From NCBI GenBank assembly GCA_902779765.1, contig CACZCQ010000004.1:1-64000 (forward strand): a stretch of DNA of 64,000 bases. Direction: 5' to 3'. The notes beneath the pieces were generated by a model that was given only the letters and a program-made list of their open reading frames with translations, searched no databases and was not told the origin of the DNA. Made by a program: the position numbers and the translations under genes. This DNA is from an uncultured Bacteroidia bacterium (GTDB lineage Bacteria; Bacteroidota; Bacteroidia; Bacteroidales; UBA932). Numbering within the stretch: the first letter of the stretch is position 1; every line of letters starts with the position of its first letter. Below, one piece after another: positions 30,352-38,804 of the stretch.

Positions 30352-30978
30352 TTACTTCCTGTACCCTACAGGATGGTTGATAAGGAGTTCCATGCCTTCT
30401 CCAAGGCCGAGCTCCTTTTTAAGTGTTTCCTGGTCCATCATAGCACGGGGTACGGTGGAAAGCCCCAAAGCCTCACAGGCCAGGCAGATGTTCTGTGAAA
30501 CGTAGCCGCAATCCACAGCCCCGAAAGTAGCGGTCCTGGGTCCCGGGCGGTTGTACTTGTTGAGATCCGCGACGAGGAGAAGGAACATAGGGGCGTCTCC
30601 GATATTACCCTGTCCGGCGGCGACATCCTTGCGAAGGTCCTTGTCACTCAGTTTGACCAGGCAGTTGTCCTTGGCGATATACTCATAGGCTCCGTCGTTA
30701 CGGCATACATAGACTCGGATCTCCTGGGTGTTCATTGCCGTAGGAGCGGTGAGCCTGCCATCCTCGCGGTTAATTCCGCGGGCTGCCCACAGCAGGTCGG
30801 AAAGGGTCTGGTCAGGAACGGGATCCGTCTTGAAATCCCTGACGGAAGCCCTCTGCTGAAGGGCCTGGTAAAGGGTCATTCCGGCATCCTTGCGGGGAGC
30901 GGGAAGATTGACCTTGTCCTGGGCGCATGCTCCGAAGGTAAGGATGGCAGCGACGATAGCTACAACTAACTTTTTCAT
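30352..30978 (-). CDS. Secreted SagB/nitroreductase-family protein
   Basis: 208 aa with an N-terminal signal peptide (cleavage near GACAQ). The remainder is a single nitroreductase-fold domain: QQRASVRDFKTDPVPDQTL near residue 47, LLWAARGINREDGRLTAPTA near 72, and GAVDCGYVSQNICLACEALGL near 152. Such proteins bind FMN and reduce or oxidise small organic molecules; SagB members dehydrogenate azolines. Export of a nitroreductase-like protein is uncommon. The gene follows the Fur-family gene by 43 bp on the same strand, so it may be controlled by it. Confidence 0.8.
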   Translation of the reverse strand: MKKLVVAIVAAILTFGACAQDKVNLPAPRKDAGMTLYQALQQRASVRDFKTDPVPDQTLSDLLWAARGINREDGRLTAPTAMNTQEIRVYVCRNDGAYEYIAKDNCLVKLSDKDLRKDVAAGQGNIGDAPMFLLLVADLNKYNRPGPRTATFGAVDCGYVSQNICLACEALGLSTVPRAMMDQETLKKELGLGEGMELLINHPVGYRK

Positions 30979-31021
30979 ATCAATACGTTAATTACCTGCA
31001 ATATACGATTATTCCTGAAAA

Positions 31022-31447
31022 TCATACCCGGTGGTGACCCGAGCATTCCGGACAGATTCCCTTCACGAGATAATTGCTGGTCCGGGAATCGTAGCCCTTG
31101 GGCAGGACCACGGGTGGTATATGGATGTCGTCAAGGCAGAAGGTCCTGTGGCATCTCTCGCAATAGAAATGTACGTGGGTGTCTTCATCGTGATCAGGGT
31201 CGTGGCTGAGACACAATTCGTACCGGATTCCTTCCATGTCTTCGATGGAATGGACGAGATGATGCTCCTTGAATGTGTTCAGGCAGCGGAATATACCGGA
31301 CTTGTCGATCGACCCTATGCTGTCCTCCAGTTCCATCAGGCTCAGCGGCCTGCCCGCATCGTCAAGCGCCTCGGCCACCAGCAAGCGGTTTGCGGTAACC
31401 TTGACTCCATGTTCCACCAGGAACTTCTCGACATCGGACTTTGACAT
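31022..31447 (-). CDS. Fur-family metal-responsive transcriptional regulator
   Basis: 141 aa. A winged helix-turn-helix (about 1-80, with VTANRLLVAEALDDAGRPLS) precedes a dimerisation/metal domain carrying HDPDHDEDTHVHFYCERCHR and C-terminal CPECSGHH. These supply the structural CxxC...CxxC zinc site and a His-rich sensory site. Which metal it senses (Fe, Zn, Mn) or whether it senses peroxide is not clear. The ATG at 31447 is preferred to a TTG nine bases upstream because it lies 6 bp after a perfect -7 box. The neighbouring metal ATPase and nitroreductase are possible targets. Confidence 0.88.
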   Translation of the reverse strand: MSKSDVEKFLVEHGVKVTANRLLVAEALDDAGRPLSLMELEDSIGSIDKSGIFRCLNTFKEHHLVHSIEDMEGIRYELCLSHDPDHDEDTHVHFYCERCHRTFCLDDIHIPPVVLPKGYDSRTSNYLVKGICPECSGHHRV

Positions 31448-31453
31448 AGTAAA

Positions 31454-31461
31454 CAAATATA
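31454..31461 (-). promoter_or_regulatory. -7 box TATATTTG of fur-like gene
   Basis: Exact TAnnTTTG match on the minus strand, ending 6 bp before the ATG at 31447. This leaves almost no room for a leader. Confidence 0.6.
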
Positions 31462-31473
31462 ATAAAAACAGAA

Positions 31474-31507
31474 AAAATGCATAGACAAAAATTCATCTAT
31501 GCATTTT
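31474..31507 (-). terminator. Rho-independent terminator after codB
   Basis: A perfect 12-bp stem (AAAATGCATAGA / TCTATGCATTTT) with a 10-base loop lies 22 bp past the codB stop. On the minus strand it is followed by TTTTTTCTGTTTTT. Confidence 0.8.
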
Positions 31508-31528
31508 ACGCAAGAGGTTATGTACGCT

Positions 31529-32788
31529 CTATTTCTTCTCTATGGCCTGACCGATGAAGTAGCAGCAGGCTGCGACTGCCATACCGTTGATTGAAGGGAT
31601 TCCCCACTTCACAAGGTTGGCGACTACGGCGCCGAGGATTACTCCGAGGACAGCAGCCCAGTTGACCTGACGCTTCGGCACATTGTCGTCCATATACTCC
31701 TTCCTGTGGGAGAAGTAGCTGCAGATCAGGATTATACCGACAGGAGGAAGGGTGCAGTTGAGCACATTGAGCCAGTCGCAGAAATTCCAGTAAAGCCACA
31801 CTGCCGCAAGGGTGCCGATCAGACCTCCGAGAAGGACCATGGTCTTCTTGGAAAGGCCGAATATATTCGACAGACCGAGGCCTGAGGTGTAGAGGGCATT
31901 GTCATTGGTTGTCCAGATATTCAGGCCGAGGACCAGGATGGCAATGTAGAACAGGTTGAGGTTGAGCATGACCTCGAAGATGTCGTTACCGCCGACATAG
32001 ATGCTGGATACGGCGCCGAAGAAGAACATCAGGGAGTTGCCTATAAAGAAGGCGACCACGGTCACGATAAGGCCGATCTTAGGGGTCTTGGCAAACCTGG
32101 CGAAGTTAGGCGTTGCCGTACCTCCAGACACGAAACTACCGATGACAAGTCCCGCACCGGCGATTATGCCGAGGTCCTTGGTTCCCTTGGCGAACTGCTC
32201 CACGAGACCTGCGTCTCCCCTGCTGACCGCGAGGATCATGGCCACGGTACCGAGGATGGCGACAAGCGGAACGGCGATGTAGCTGATGATCGTGAGGCTC
32301 TTGATGCCATAGTAAGCACTGGCAGTCATCAGGATACCTGCGATCAGGACCAGGAGATATCCCTGCCAGGGCATGCTGTCGGGGGTAACCTCAAGACCCA
32401 TGATTTCCTTTGCCACGGGGATGGCGAACATCGCAAGACCGACACCGAACCAACCGATCTGCGTGAATGAGATCATCGCACTGGGAAGGTAGCTGCCCTT
32501 CTCACCGAAGCTCCGGCGGGCAAGCATATCGAGTGTAAGGCCGCTTTCTGCGCCGATCCATCCAAGAGTCCCGGTATAGGCTCCGAGGATGAGACCTCCA
32601 AGGAGGAGTGCCCAGATAAAACCGGAAAAATCCAATCCGGCGGCAAGGTTCTGTCCTGCCCACATGGAGGCGGAGAAGAAGGTGAAGCCAAGCATCACCA
32701 TGAACATGCTGAGGGTGCTCTTGCGACCCGACGCATCGACGCGACTGTTAGTGTAGTCGATGTCGACCTTTTGGTTTTGTTTACTCAT
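31529..32788 (-). CDS. codB: Cytosine permease CodB-family (NCS1) transporter
   Basis: 419 aa, about 12 transmembrane helices. NCS1/CodB hallmarks are visible in the N-terminal MLGFTFFSASMWAGQNLAAG near residue 34, the AESGLTLDMLARRSFG helix near 80, and NIWTTNDNALYTSGLG near 292. It should import cytosine or a related nucleobase with a cation. Its start overlaps the stop of the phosphoribosyltransferase-like gene by 8 bp, a tight coupling suggesting that the imported base is converted by that enzyme. No cytosine deaminase gene is in the window. A strong terminator follows. Confidence 0.85.
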   Translation of the reverse strand: MSKQNQKVDIDYTNSRVDASGRKSTLSMFMVMLGFTFFSASMWAGQNLAAGLDFSGFIWALLLGGLILGAYTGTLGWIGAESGLTLDMLARRSFGEKGSYLPSAMISFTQIGWFGVGLAMFAIPVAKEIMGLEVTPDSMPWQGYLLVLIAGILMTASAYYGIKSLTIISYIAVPLVAILGTVAMILAVSRGDAGLVEQFAKGTKDLGIIAGAGLVIGSFVSGGTATPNFARFAKTPKIGLIVTVVAFFIGNSLMFFFGAVSSIYVGGNDIFEVMLNLNLFYIAILVLGLNIWTTNDNALYTSGLGLSNIFGLSKKTMVLLGGLIGTLAAVWLYWNFCDWLNVLNCTLPPVGIILICSYFSHRKEYMDDNVPKRQVNWAAVLGVILGAVVANLVKWGIPSINGMAVAACCYFIGQAIEKK

Positions 32789-33854
32789 ATCCCTTTAGAG
32801 TTTGTTTGATTTGTTCAAGCCTTGTTGTCGCGACTTCCTTGAGAGTCAGTGCCTTGGCCTTTGCCAGGAACACCCTTTCGTCGCTGTAAAGGACGCTTTG
32901 GTCACCCAGTTCTGTGAAATGCGTGACCCTGAGCCAATCTTCGTATGAAATGGGAGCCTGGTATCCCAAACGCTCCTGGGTCAGGTCCATAATGTCCACT
33001 TTCGATGAGGCCTCAAGCACCCTGTCCCAATATTCGATCACCTCGTGGTAATGGTCTGGAATCTCGTACCTCCTTGCACCGCCGTCATAGATTATGCACT
33101 TCTCGTACAATGAATATGAATGCGCGACCACATATTCCCGGAACTCGGGGCTGACAATCCCGTCTCCCCAGTAGAAGTCGATGTCCGCGACCTGGAAACC
33201 CAGTACCCCAGGATCCTGATAGACATTGAATATCCCCTCGTAAAAGAAGCAGGAGAAGCCTTCGAAGCCGGGAGAGAAACTGAGGATCTTGTCAGTCAGG
33301 TCCTCCATCAGGTCGATGGCATTCGAGCCTCCGATGGTGAAGAAAACGATCTTCCTGAAACTGCCGCCGTGGGAGCGGAACCATTCAATCACGTGCTCCA
33401 TGCACATCCTCAGGGTAGCACCCGACGCGATGATGTCGCCCACCATCAGGACGCAGTCCTTGCAGGTACGTACTTTCTGGTAACGGACATCCAGGCCCTT
33501 GATCACGTCGTCCTCGATAATCCTCTCACAGGATAGGAAATCCATGTTGGTTACCCTCAGGCCAGCCCTGAATGCACATTCTTCGATGGGATAGTTCAAT
33601 CCGCCGCGGAGGATCGTGAGGATATTCACGTCTCCGCCCACTCCGTTGTCCACCAGATACTGCATTCCGCGCATCGTAGCGGGAACCATGCTTTGATAGG
33701 ATCCGAACCCTACGACCTCCGGAGAGGCCATAAGCCTGCGGGTACCGTCGCCGCTGACTATAAGGTACTCATTCCTGAGTCCTTGCTGCCGCAGCTTGTA
33801 GACACTTTGATGCCCGGTCTTCATGAGGACCGCATCATCCAGATTATGTTTCAT
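32781..33854 (-). CDS. Phosphoribosyltransferase-domain protein coupled to CodB
   Basis: 357 aa. A type I phosphoribosyltransferase core is recognisable from the PRPP loop CVLMVGDIIASGATLR (residues 134-149) and a preceding ILRGGLNYP element (81-89) like the first substrate loop of uracil/xanthine-type PRTs. It is much longer than uracil or xanthine PRT (about 160-210 aa), with about 150 extra C-terminal residues of unknown fold rich in aromatic and acidic residues. Because it overlaps codB, salvage of an imported pyrimidine or purine base is the simplest reading, but substrate and the role of the extension are unknown. Confidence 0.7.
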   Translation of the reverse strand: MKHNLDDAVLMKTGHQSVYKLRQQGLRNEYLIVSGDGTRRLMASPEVVGFGSYQSMVPATMRGMQYLVDNGVGGDVNILTILRGGLNYPIEECAFRAGLRVTNMDFLSCERIIEDDVIKGLDVRYQKVRTCKDCVLMVGDIIASGATLRMCMEHVIEWFRSHGGSFRKIVFFTIGGSNAIDLMEDLTDKILSFSPGFEGFSCFFYEGIFNVYQDPGVLGFQVADIDFYWGDGIVSPEFREYVVAHSYSLYEKCIIYDGGARRYEIPDHYHEVIEYWDRVLEASSKVDIMDLTQERLGYQAPISYEDWLRVTHFTELGDQSVLYSDERVFLAKAKALTLKEVATTRLEQIKQTLKGYE

Positions 33855-33884
33855 TGGTAAATCCGATTAGTCCTAACCGGGATA

Positions 33885-33892
33885 CAAATTTA
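33885..33892 (-). promoter_or_regulatory. -7 box TAAATTTG of PRT-codB operon
   Basis: Exact TAnnTTTG match on the minus strand, 30 bp upstream of the ATG at 33854, in the 150-bp divergent spacer. Confidence 0.6.
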
Positions 33893-34004
33893 AACAAAAA
33901 GACCTATCGCCGCCAGTGTTCCCAAAAGAGGTTACCAACATAGTTATCAACCGTTATGACTTAAGATATTTTTCGTATATTAGCGTGATATAAACTGAAG
34001 AAGT

Positions 34005-35129
34005 ATGCCGATATCCATTAAGGAAGTAACTGACAAGAAAGGACTTAAGAGTTTTGTACGTTTCCCGAATGAACTGTATGCCGGCAACCGGTATTATGTT
34101 CCCCAGATAGAATCTATGGAAATCGACACCCTCACGCCGGAAAAAAACAGGGCGTTCGAGGTCTGCGAAGGCAAGTACTGGCTAGCCCTTGACGATAACG
34201 GGAAGGTAGTCGGCAGGATTGCTGGAATCATAAATCACAAGTACAACCAGAAAGTAGGCAGCAGGATCTGCCGTTTCGGATGGATTGATTTCATCGAGTC
34301 GCAGGAAGTCGTAAGCGCTCTCCTCGCCAAGGTGGAGGAATATGCCAGGTCGAAGGGCATGGATGTGGTCGAAGGCCCTGTGGGGTTCCTCGAATTCGAC
34401 ATTTCCGGGGTGCTGGTGGAGGGTTTCGACCAGGTCCCTACGGCATACGGAAAGTACAATTATCCTTACTATGAGCCGCTTATCCTCAATGAAGGCTATG
34501 CCAAGGAGACTGATTTCGTAGAATACAGGATCACGGTCCCGGACAACATCGACAGGTACGTACGGTTCGCGGAGATGGTAGCTGACCGGTATAACCTGAA
34601 GCAGGCCGAATTCTCTTCCAAGAAAGAACTGGTCAGGAAATATGCCGACGGGATATTCGAGGTCATGAATTCCTGTTATGCGAACCTGCACGGATTCTCC
34701 GAACTCTCCCCTGCCCAGTGCGAGGATCTCAAGGACCAGTTCCTCCCCAACCTCAACCTTGACTATGTGTCAGTTATCCTGGACAAGGATGACAAGGTCA
34801 TCGGTTTCGGAGTCACCCTGCCTTCTCTCTCACTGGCGCTTCAGAAGGCGAAGGGTCACATGTTCCCCTTCGGTTTCATACACATACTCAGAGCACTGAA
34901 GAAAAACGACACCATAGACGCCCTGCTCATCGCTATTCTTGAGGAATACCAGGACAAGGGCGTGAACGCAATGATCATCTCCAGGATCGGCGAGGGAATG
35001 CACAGGAACGGGATCAAGTACGTCGAGAGCACCCGCGAACTGGAGGACAACCACAATGTCCAGAACCTCTGGGGACGGTTTGAACACCATCTCCATAAGA
35101 GGGCGAGGATTTACGTCAAGCACCTCTAA
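34005..35129 (+). CDS. GNAT-superfamily acyltransferase-like protein of a lipid operon
   Basis: 374 aa, cytoplasmic, no signal peptide. The N-terminal half has the GNAT-like pattern of a beta-hairpin (KYWLALDDNGKVVGRIAGI near residue 57) and helix; the C-terminal half again resembles a GNAT fold (SVILDKDDKVIGFGVTLPSL near 256). This suggests a tandem-GNAT protein in which one copy may be inactive. It starts an operon with a CDP-alcohol phosphatidyltransferase (21 bp gap) and a PlsC-like acyltransferase. A role in N-acylating an amino-acid or aminolipid head group is plausible from context, but I cannot identify the substrate. Confidence 0.7.
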   Translation: MPISIKEVTDKKGLKSFVRFPNELYAGNRYYVPQIESMEIDTLTPEKNRAFEVCEGKYWLALDDNGKVVGRIAGIINHKYNQKVGSRICRFGWIDFIESQEVVSALLAKVEEYARSKGMDVVEGPVGFLEFDISGVLVEGFDQVPTAYGKYNYPYYEPLILNEGYAKETDFVEYRITVPDNIDRYVRFAEMVADRYNLKQAEFSSKKELVRKYADGIFEVMNSCYANLHGFSELSPAQCEDLKDQFLPNLNLDYVSVILDKDDKVIGFGVTLPSLSLALQKAKGHMFPFGFIHILRALKKNDTIDALLIAILEEYQDKGVNAMIISRIGEGMHRNGIKYVESTRELEDNHNVQNLWGRFEHHLHKRARIYVKHL

Positions 35130-35150
35130 TAACCCATAAACTGCCCAATC

Positions 35151-35855
35151 ATGGTAGACAAGAAAGCAGTCAGAATCCAGACTTCGATACTGAACGGACT
35201 TGAAAAGAAAGCACTTGTATGGATGGCTGAAAGGATGCCACGCTGGATCGTTTCCGACACCCTGACCATCATAGGAATCTTCGGTTCCGTGATGATCGCA
35301 GCCGGTTTCCTTCTCTCCAACTCCAACATCAACTGGCTTTGGCTCAGTATCGCAGGATTCATAGTCAACTGGTACGGAGATTCCCTTGACGGGACTCTTG
35401 CCAGGGTACGCAACACACAGAGGCCCATCTACGGGTACTATCTCGACCACACCGTCGACATCATCAACGAAGCCTTGATGTTCATCGGCATCGGGCTCTC
35501 ATATCTTATGAGGCTGGACATCGCCCTCATGATATTCATCCTATATCTCTGCCTCACCCTGAACGTCAGCATCAACGCCCACCTCAAGAGCGAGTTCAAG
35601 CTGACCTACGGCAAGATGGGACCTACTGAATTCAGGGTAATCGCCTGCCTGCTCATCCTGGCTATCATCTATATCGCTCCCATCAGGGAATTCTGCACGA
35701 CACTGGAACTGTTTGGAAGGAAGATAAGGCTCGCCAGCCTTGACATCGCAGGACTTGTTATCCTTGCAGTCCTCACCACCATCTACATTTCTGCTGTCAT
35801 TTCGGATGCCAAGGGCTATTCGATAATGGATCCCCTTCCGAAGTCCAAGGAGTAG
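35151..35855 (+). CDS. CDP-alcohol phosphatidyltransferase-family membrane enzyme
   Basis: 234 aa, about six transmembrane helices. The catalytic motif D-G-x2-A-R-x(8-9)-G-x3-D-x3-D is complete: Asp80, Gly81, Ala84, Arg85, Gly95, Asp99 and Asp103. Such enzymes transfer a phosphatidyl group from CDP-diacylglycerol to an alcohol (inositol, glycerol-phosphate, serine) or an analogous CDP-alcohol to a lipid. The acceptor cannot be read from sequence. It sits between the GNAT-like and PlsC-like genes, 2 bp from the latter, so the three probably build one lipid. Confidence 0.88.
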   Translation: MVDKKAVRIQTSILNGLEKKALVWMAERMPRWIVSDTLTIIGIFGSVMIAAGFLLSNSNINWLWLSIAGFIVNWYGDSLDGTLARVRNTQRPIYGYYLDHTVDIINEALMFIGIGLSYLMRLDIALMIFILYLCLTLNVSINAHLKSEFKLTYGKMGPTEFRVIACLLILAIIYIAPIREFCTTLELFGRKIRLASLDIAGLVILAVLTTIYISAVISDAKGYSIMDPLPKSKE

Positions 35856-35857
35856 AC

Positions 35858-36721
35858 ATGCCACTGCTTCCCGTCAGCGAATTGGAAAGACTTGCCCCTG
35901 TTTTCAGGGGAAAGGCCGGTAACGCTTTCGGTGAATTCCTGAGAAGGATCCTCGGGATAAAGACCCTATCCGATCTCAATGACAGGATCTCTGACAGGAA
36001 GGGGCCCGACTTTGCCGGAGCCCTCCTTGAGGAGTTGGGCATAGACTACAAGCTCGGTGGCTCGGATAAGCTGCGGAATCTTCCGGAAGGAGCATTCATC
36101 ACCGTGAGCAACCATCCATACGGTAGCATGGACGGGATCATCCTCGTAGACCTGATCGGACACCTGCGTCCTGATTTCAAGGTGATGGTCAATGAATTCC
36201 TGGACATGATCGAATCGCTCCGGCCGACCTGGATCGCCGTGAATCCGAAGAATGACCTGCAGAACGAGGTTACAGGAAAGAATATCCGTGCGGTGAAGCA
36301 GGTGTTCAAGAACCTGAAAGATGGGCACCCTGTCGGCTTCTTCCCCTCCGGTGCGGTGTCCGACCTCAGGCTGAAGGATTTTACGGTAAGGGACCGTGAA
36401 TGGCAGGAGTCCGTGCTCCGGCTCATCCAGAAGGCCAAGGTCCCCATCGTCCCTGTCCGTTTCTTCGACCGCAATTCCAGATGGTTCTATTTCCTCGGCC
36501 TGATAGACTGGAAGATACGCCTTCTCCGGCTCCCTCATGAAGTGATCAACAAGAAGGGCAGGAGGATCAGGGTCGGAATAGGTGATATCCTGACGGTTGA
36601 GGAACAGCTCCGCCATCCCGATCCGGATGATTTCGGGAAGTGGCTGCGGGAAAGCGTATACGGGATGGAGCACACTTCCGACTACATTATGTACAGTGAT
36701 TACAAGTCCGGGCGTTTTTAG
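35858..36721 (+). CDS. PlsC-like lysophospholipid/aminolipid O-acyltransferase
   Basis: 287 aa. The acyltransferase motif reads SNHPYGSMDG (His86, Asp92), with five rather than four residues between His and Asp. This spacing is familiar from the NHPxGGxDG variant in amino-acid-lipid acyltransferases (GlsA/OlsA-like). A second block FFPSGAVSDLR near residue 165 and a PIVPVRFFDRNSRWFYFLG segment near 195 complete the fold. It transfers an acyl chain to a hydroxyl of a lysolipid or acyl-amino acid. It is the last gene of the lipid operon; glycine-lipid-type synthesis is a hypothesis. Confidence 0.8.
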   Translation: MPLLPVSELERLAPVFRGKAGNAFGEFLRRILGIKTLSDLNDRISDRKGPDFAGALLEELGIDYKLGGSDKLRNLPEGAFITVSNHPYGSMDGIILVDLIGHLRPDFKVMVNEFLDMIESLRPTWIAVNPKNDLQNEVTGKNIRAVKQVFKNLKDGHPVGFFPSGAVSDLRLKDFTVRDREWQESVLRLIQKAKVPIVPVRFFDRNSRWFYFLGLIDWKIRLLRLPHEVINKKGRRIRVGIGDILTVEEQLRHPDPDDFGKWLRESVYGMEHTSDYIMYSDYKSGRF

Positions 36722-36754
36722 AGCTTTTTTTTGGTATACTTCGGTTAAAAGTGT

Positions 36755-36762
36755 TATATTTG
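36755..36762 (+). promoter_or_regulatory. -7 box TATATTTG of tRNA-Ala
   Basis: Exact TAnnTTTG match 9 bp before the tRNA 5' end, with a TTTTTTTTGG -33-like stretch around 36725-36734. Confidence 0.65.
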
Positions 36763-36771
36763 CAGGCCTTT

Positions 36772-36844
36772 GGGGTATTAGCTCAGCTGGTAGAGCGCCA
36801 GGTTCGCAATCTGGAGGTCAGGAGTTCGATCCTCCTATGCTCCA
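36772..36844 (+). tRNA. tRNA-Ala (anticodon CGC)
   Basis: A full cloverleaf of 73 nt with acceptor GGGGUAU/AUGCUCC. The G3-U70 pair is the alanine identity element. Anticodon loop TTCGCAA reads CGC, the T-arm is AGGAG/CTCCT and the discriminator is A. The CCA end is not encoded. It reads GCG codons. The hydB start lies only 40 bp downstream with no terminator between, so read-through into hydBAC is possible. Confidence 0.93.
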
Positions 36845-36884
36845 CAAAAACACATATTGATAACAAAACCATAACACTATCTCA

Positions 36885-38792
36885 ATGAGAACACTATCCG
36901 TGGATGACCTTGAGGCCATCAAACAAAAGGCGGAGCATGTGCTATCTATCAGGGAACAAAGCAACTCACAGACTTCTGAGGAGAGTTGCGGTCTTGAGAA
37001 GGGAACCGAACATCTGCAGGTCCTCTGTTGTGGCGGCACCGGTTGCAAGGCATCCGAGAGTGCCTTGATCGCAGAAAATCTGAAAGCATCCATCAAAATG
37101 CACGGCATCGAAGACAAGGTCGATGTCATCACCACCGGCTGCTTCGGATTCTGCGAAAAGGGTCCCATCGTCAAGGTCATCCCCGACAACACATTCTACA
37201 CCCAGGTGAAACCCGCCGACGCCGAAGAAATCGTCACCGAGCACCTTATTGCCGGAAGGAAAGTCGAAAGGCTGCTTTACATGGACCCGGAGACGAAGAA
37301 GCACATCAGCGACTCCAAACACATGAACTTCTATGGCAAGCAGGTCAGGATCGCACTGCGCAACTGCGGTTTCATCGATCCCGAGAACATAGAAGAATAT
37401 ATTGCCAGGGACGGATACCGTGCCCTAGCCGATTGCCTCCACAATCTCACGCCCGAGCAGGTAATCGAGAAGATAAAGGCTTCAGGTCTTCGCGGACGCG
37501 GAGGTGCAGGCTTCCCCACCGGAAAGAAATGGGAATTCTGCCGTGCCTACGAAGCTGACGCCAAGTATGTGGTCTGCAATGCAGATGAAGGTGACCCCGG
37601 AGCATTCATGGACCGCTCGATCATGGAAGGAGACCCGAATTCCATCATCGAGGCGATGATCATCTGCGGTTACTGCATCGGCTCCAGCAACGGACTCATC
37701 TATATAAGGGCTGAATATCCCCTCGCCGTCAACAGGCTCAAGATAGCCATTTCACAGGCCCGTGAATACGGTTTCCTCGGGAAGGACATCCTTGGATCCG
37801 GTTTCGACTTCGACATCGACATCCGCTACGGTGCAGGCGCATTCGTCTGCGGAGAGGAAACCGCCCTCATCCATTCCATGGAAGGAAGACGCGGAGAGCC
37901 TACCCTCAAACCGCCCTTCCCTGCCGAATCCGGCTACCTCGGCAAGCCTACCAATGTCAACAATGTCGAAACCCTTGCCAACGTTCCCGTGATACTCACC
38001 AAGGGACCGGAGTGGTTCTCTTCCATAGGTACCGAGAAATCCAAGGGTACGAAAGTGTTCGCACTTGCCGGGAAGATCAATAACGTCGGTCTTATCGAAG
38101 TGCCCATGGGTACCACGCTCCGCGAAATCATCTACGACATCGGAGGCGGTGTGAAGAACGGGAAGAAATTCAAGGCCGTACAGACGGGAGGACCTTCAGG
38201 AGGCTGCCTCACCGAGAAGCATCTGGATATTCCCATCGACTACGAAAGCCTGACTGCAGCCGGTTCCATGATGGGTTCCGGCGGAATGATCGTCATGGAC
38301 GAGGACGACTGCATGGTGTCAATCGCCAAGTTCTATCTCGAATTCATAGTCGCGGAATCCTGCGGAAAATGCACCCCCTGCCGCATAGGCAACAAGAGGA
38401 TGCTCGAGATACTGACCAGGATAACCGAAGGGAAGGGCGAAATGAAGGATCTCGACAGGCTCAAGGAGCTTGCCGAGGTCATCAAGGACACAGCCCTCTG
38501 CGGCCTTGGCCAGACTTCCCCGAACCCTGTGCTCTCCACGCTCAACAACTTCTACGACGAATATGTCGAGCATGTCAAGAAGCACAAGTGCCGTGCAAAG
38601 AAGTGCAAGGCCCTGTTGACATATACCATCAATCCCGAGGTTTGCCGCGGTTGCGGGATCTGCGCCAAGGACTGCCCCGCTTCGGCAATCATGGGAGATG
38701 TCCGCAAGCCGCATGTCATCAACCCTTACCTCTGCATTCGCTGCGGAATGTGCATGTCACGCTGCCATTTCGGCGCCATTTCGGTATTCTAA
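36885..38792 (+). CDS. hydB: [FeFe]-hydrogenase beta subunit HydB (NuoF-like, NAD(P)H/FMN)
   Basis: 635 aa. In order it has an N-terminal thioredoxin-like [2Fe-2S] domain (CCGGTGC...TTGCFGFCEKGP), a NuoF core with FMN and NAD sites (RGRGGAGFPTGKKWEF near residue 205, CNADEGDPGAFMDRS near 233), a [4Fe-4S] site (SCGKCTPCRIGNKRM near 495), and a C-terminal 2[4Fe-4S] ferredoxin (CRGCGICAKDCP, CIRCGMCMSRCH). It is the flavin-bearing subunit of trimeric electron-bifurcating hydrogenases, which couple NADH and reduced ferredoxin oxidation to H2 production. It is followed 12 bp later by hydA. Confidence 0.93.
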   Translation: MRTLSVDDLEAIKQKAEHVLSIREQSNSQTSEESCGLEKGTEHLQVLCCGGTGCKASESALIAENLKASIKMHGIEDKVDVITTGCFGFCEKGPIVKVIPDNTFYTQVKPADAEEIVTEHLIAGRKVERLLYMDPETKKHISDSKHMNFYGKQVRIALRNCGFIDPENIEEYIARDGYRALADCLHNLTPEQVIEKIKASGLRGRGGAGFPTGKKWEFCRAYEADAKYVVCNADEGDPGAFMDRSIMEGDPNSIIEAMIICGYCIGSSNGLIYIRAEYPLAVNRLKIAISQAREYGFLGKDILGSGFDFDIDIRYGAGAFVCGEETALIHSMEGRRGEPTLKPPFPAESGYLGKPTNVNNVETLANVPVILTKGPEWFSSIGTEKSKGTKVFALAGKINNVGLIEVPMGTTLREIIYDIGGGVKNGKKFKAVQTGGPSGGCLTEKHLDIPIDYESLTAAGSMMGSGGMIVMDEDDCMVSIAKFYLEFIVAESCGKCTPCRIGNKRMLEILTRITEGKGEMKDLDRLKELAEVIKDTALCGLGQTSPNPVLSTLNNFYDEYVEHVKKHKCRAKKCKALLTYTINPEVCRGCGICAKDCPASAIMGDVRKPHVINPYLCIRCGMCMSRCHFGAISVF

Positions 38793-38804
38793 CAGCAGAC
38801 AGCC

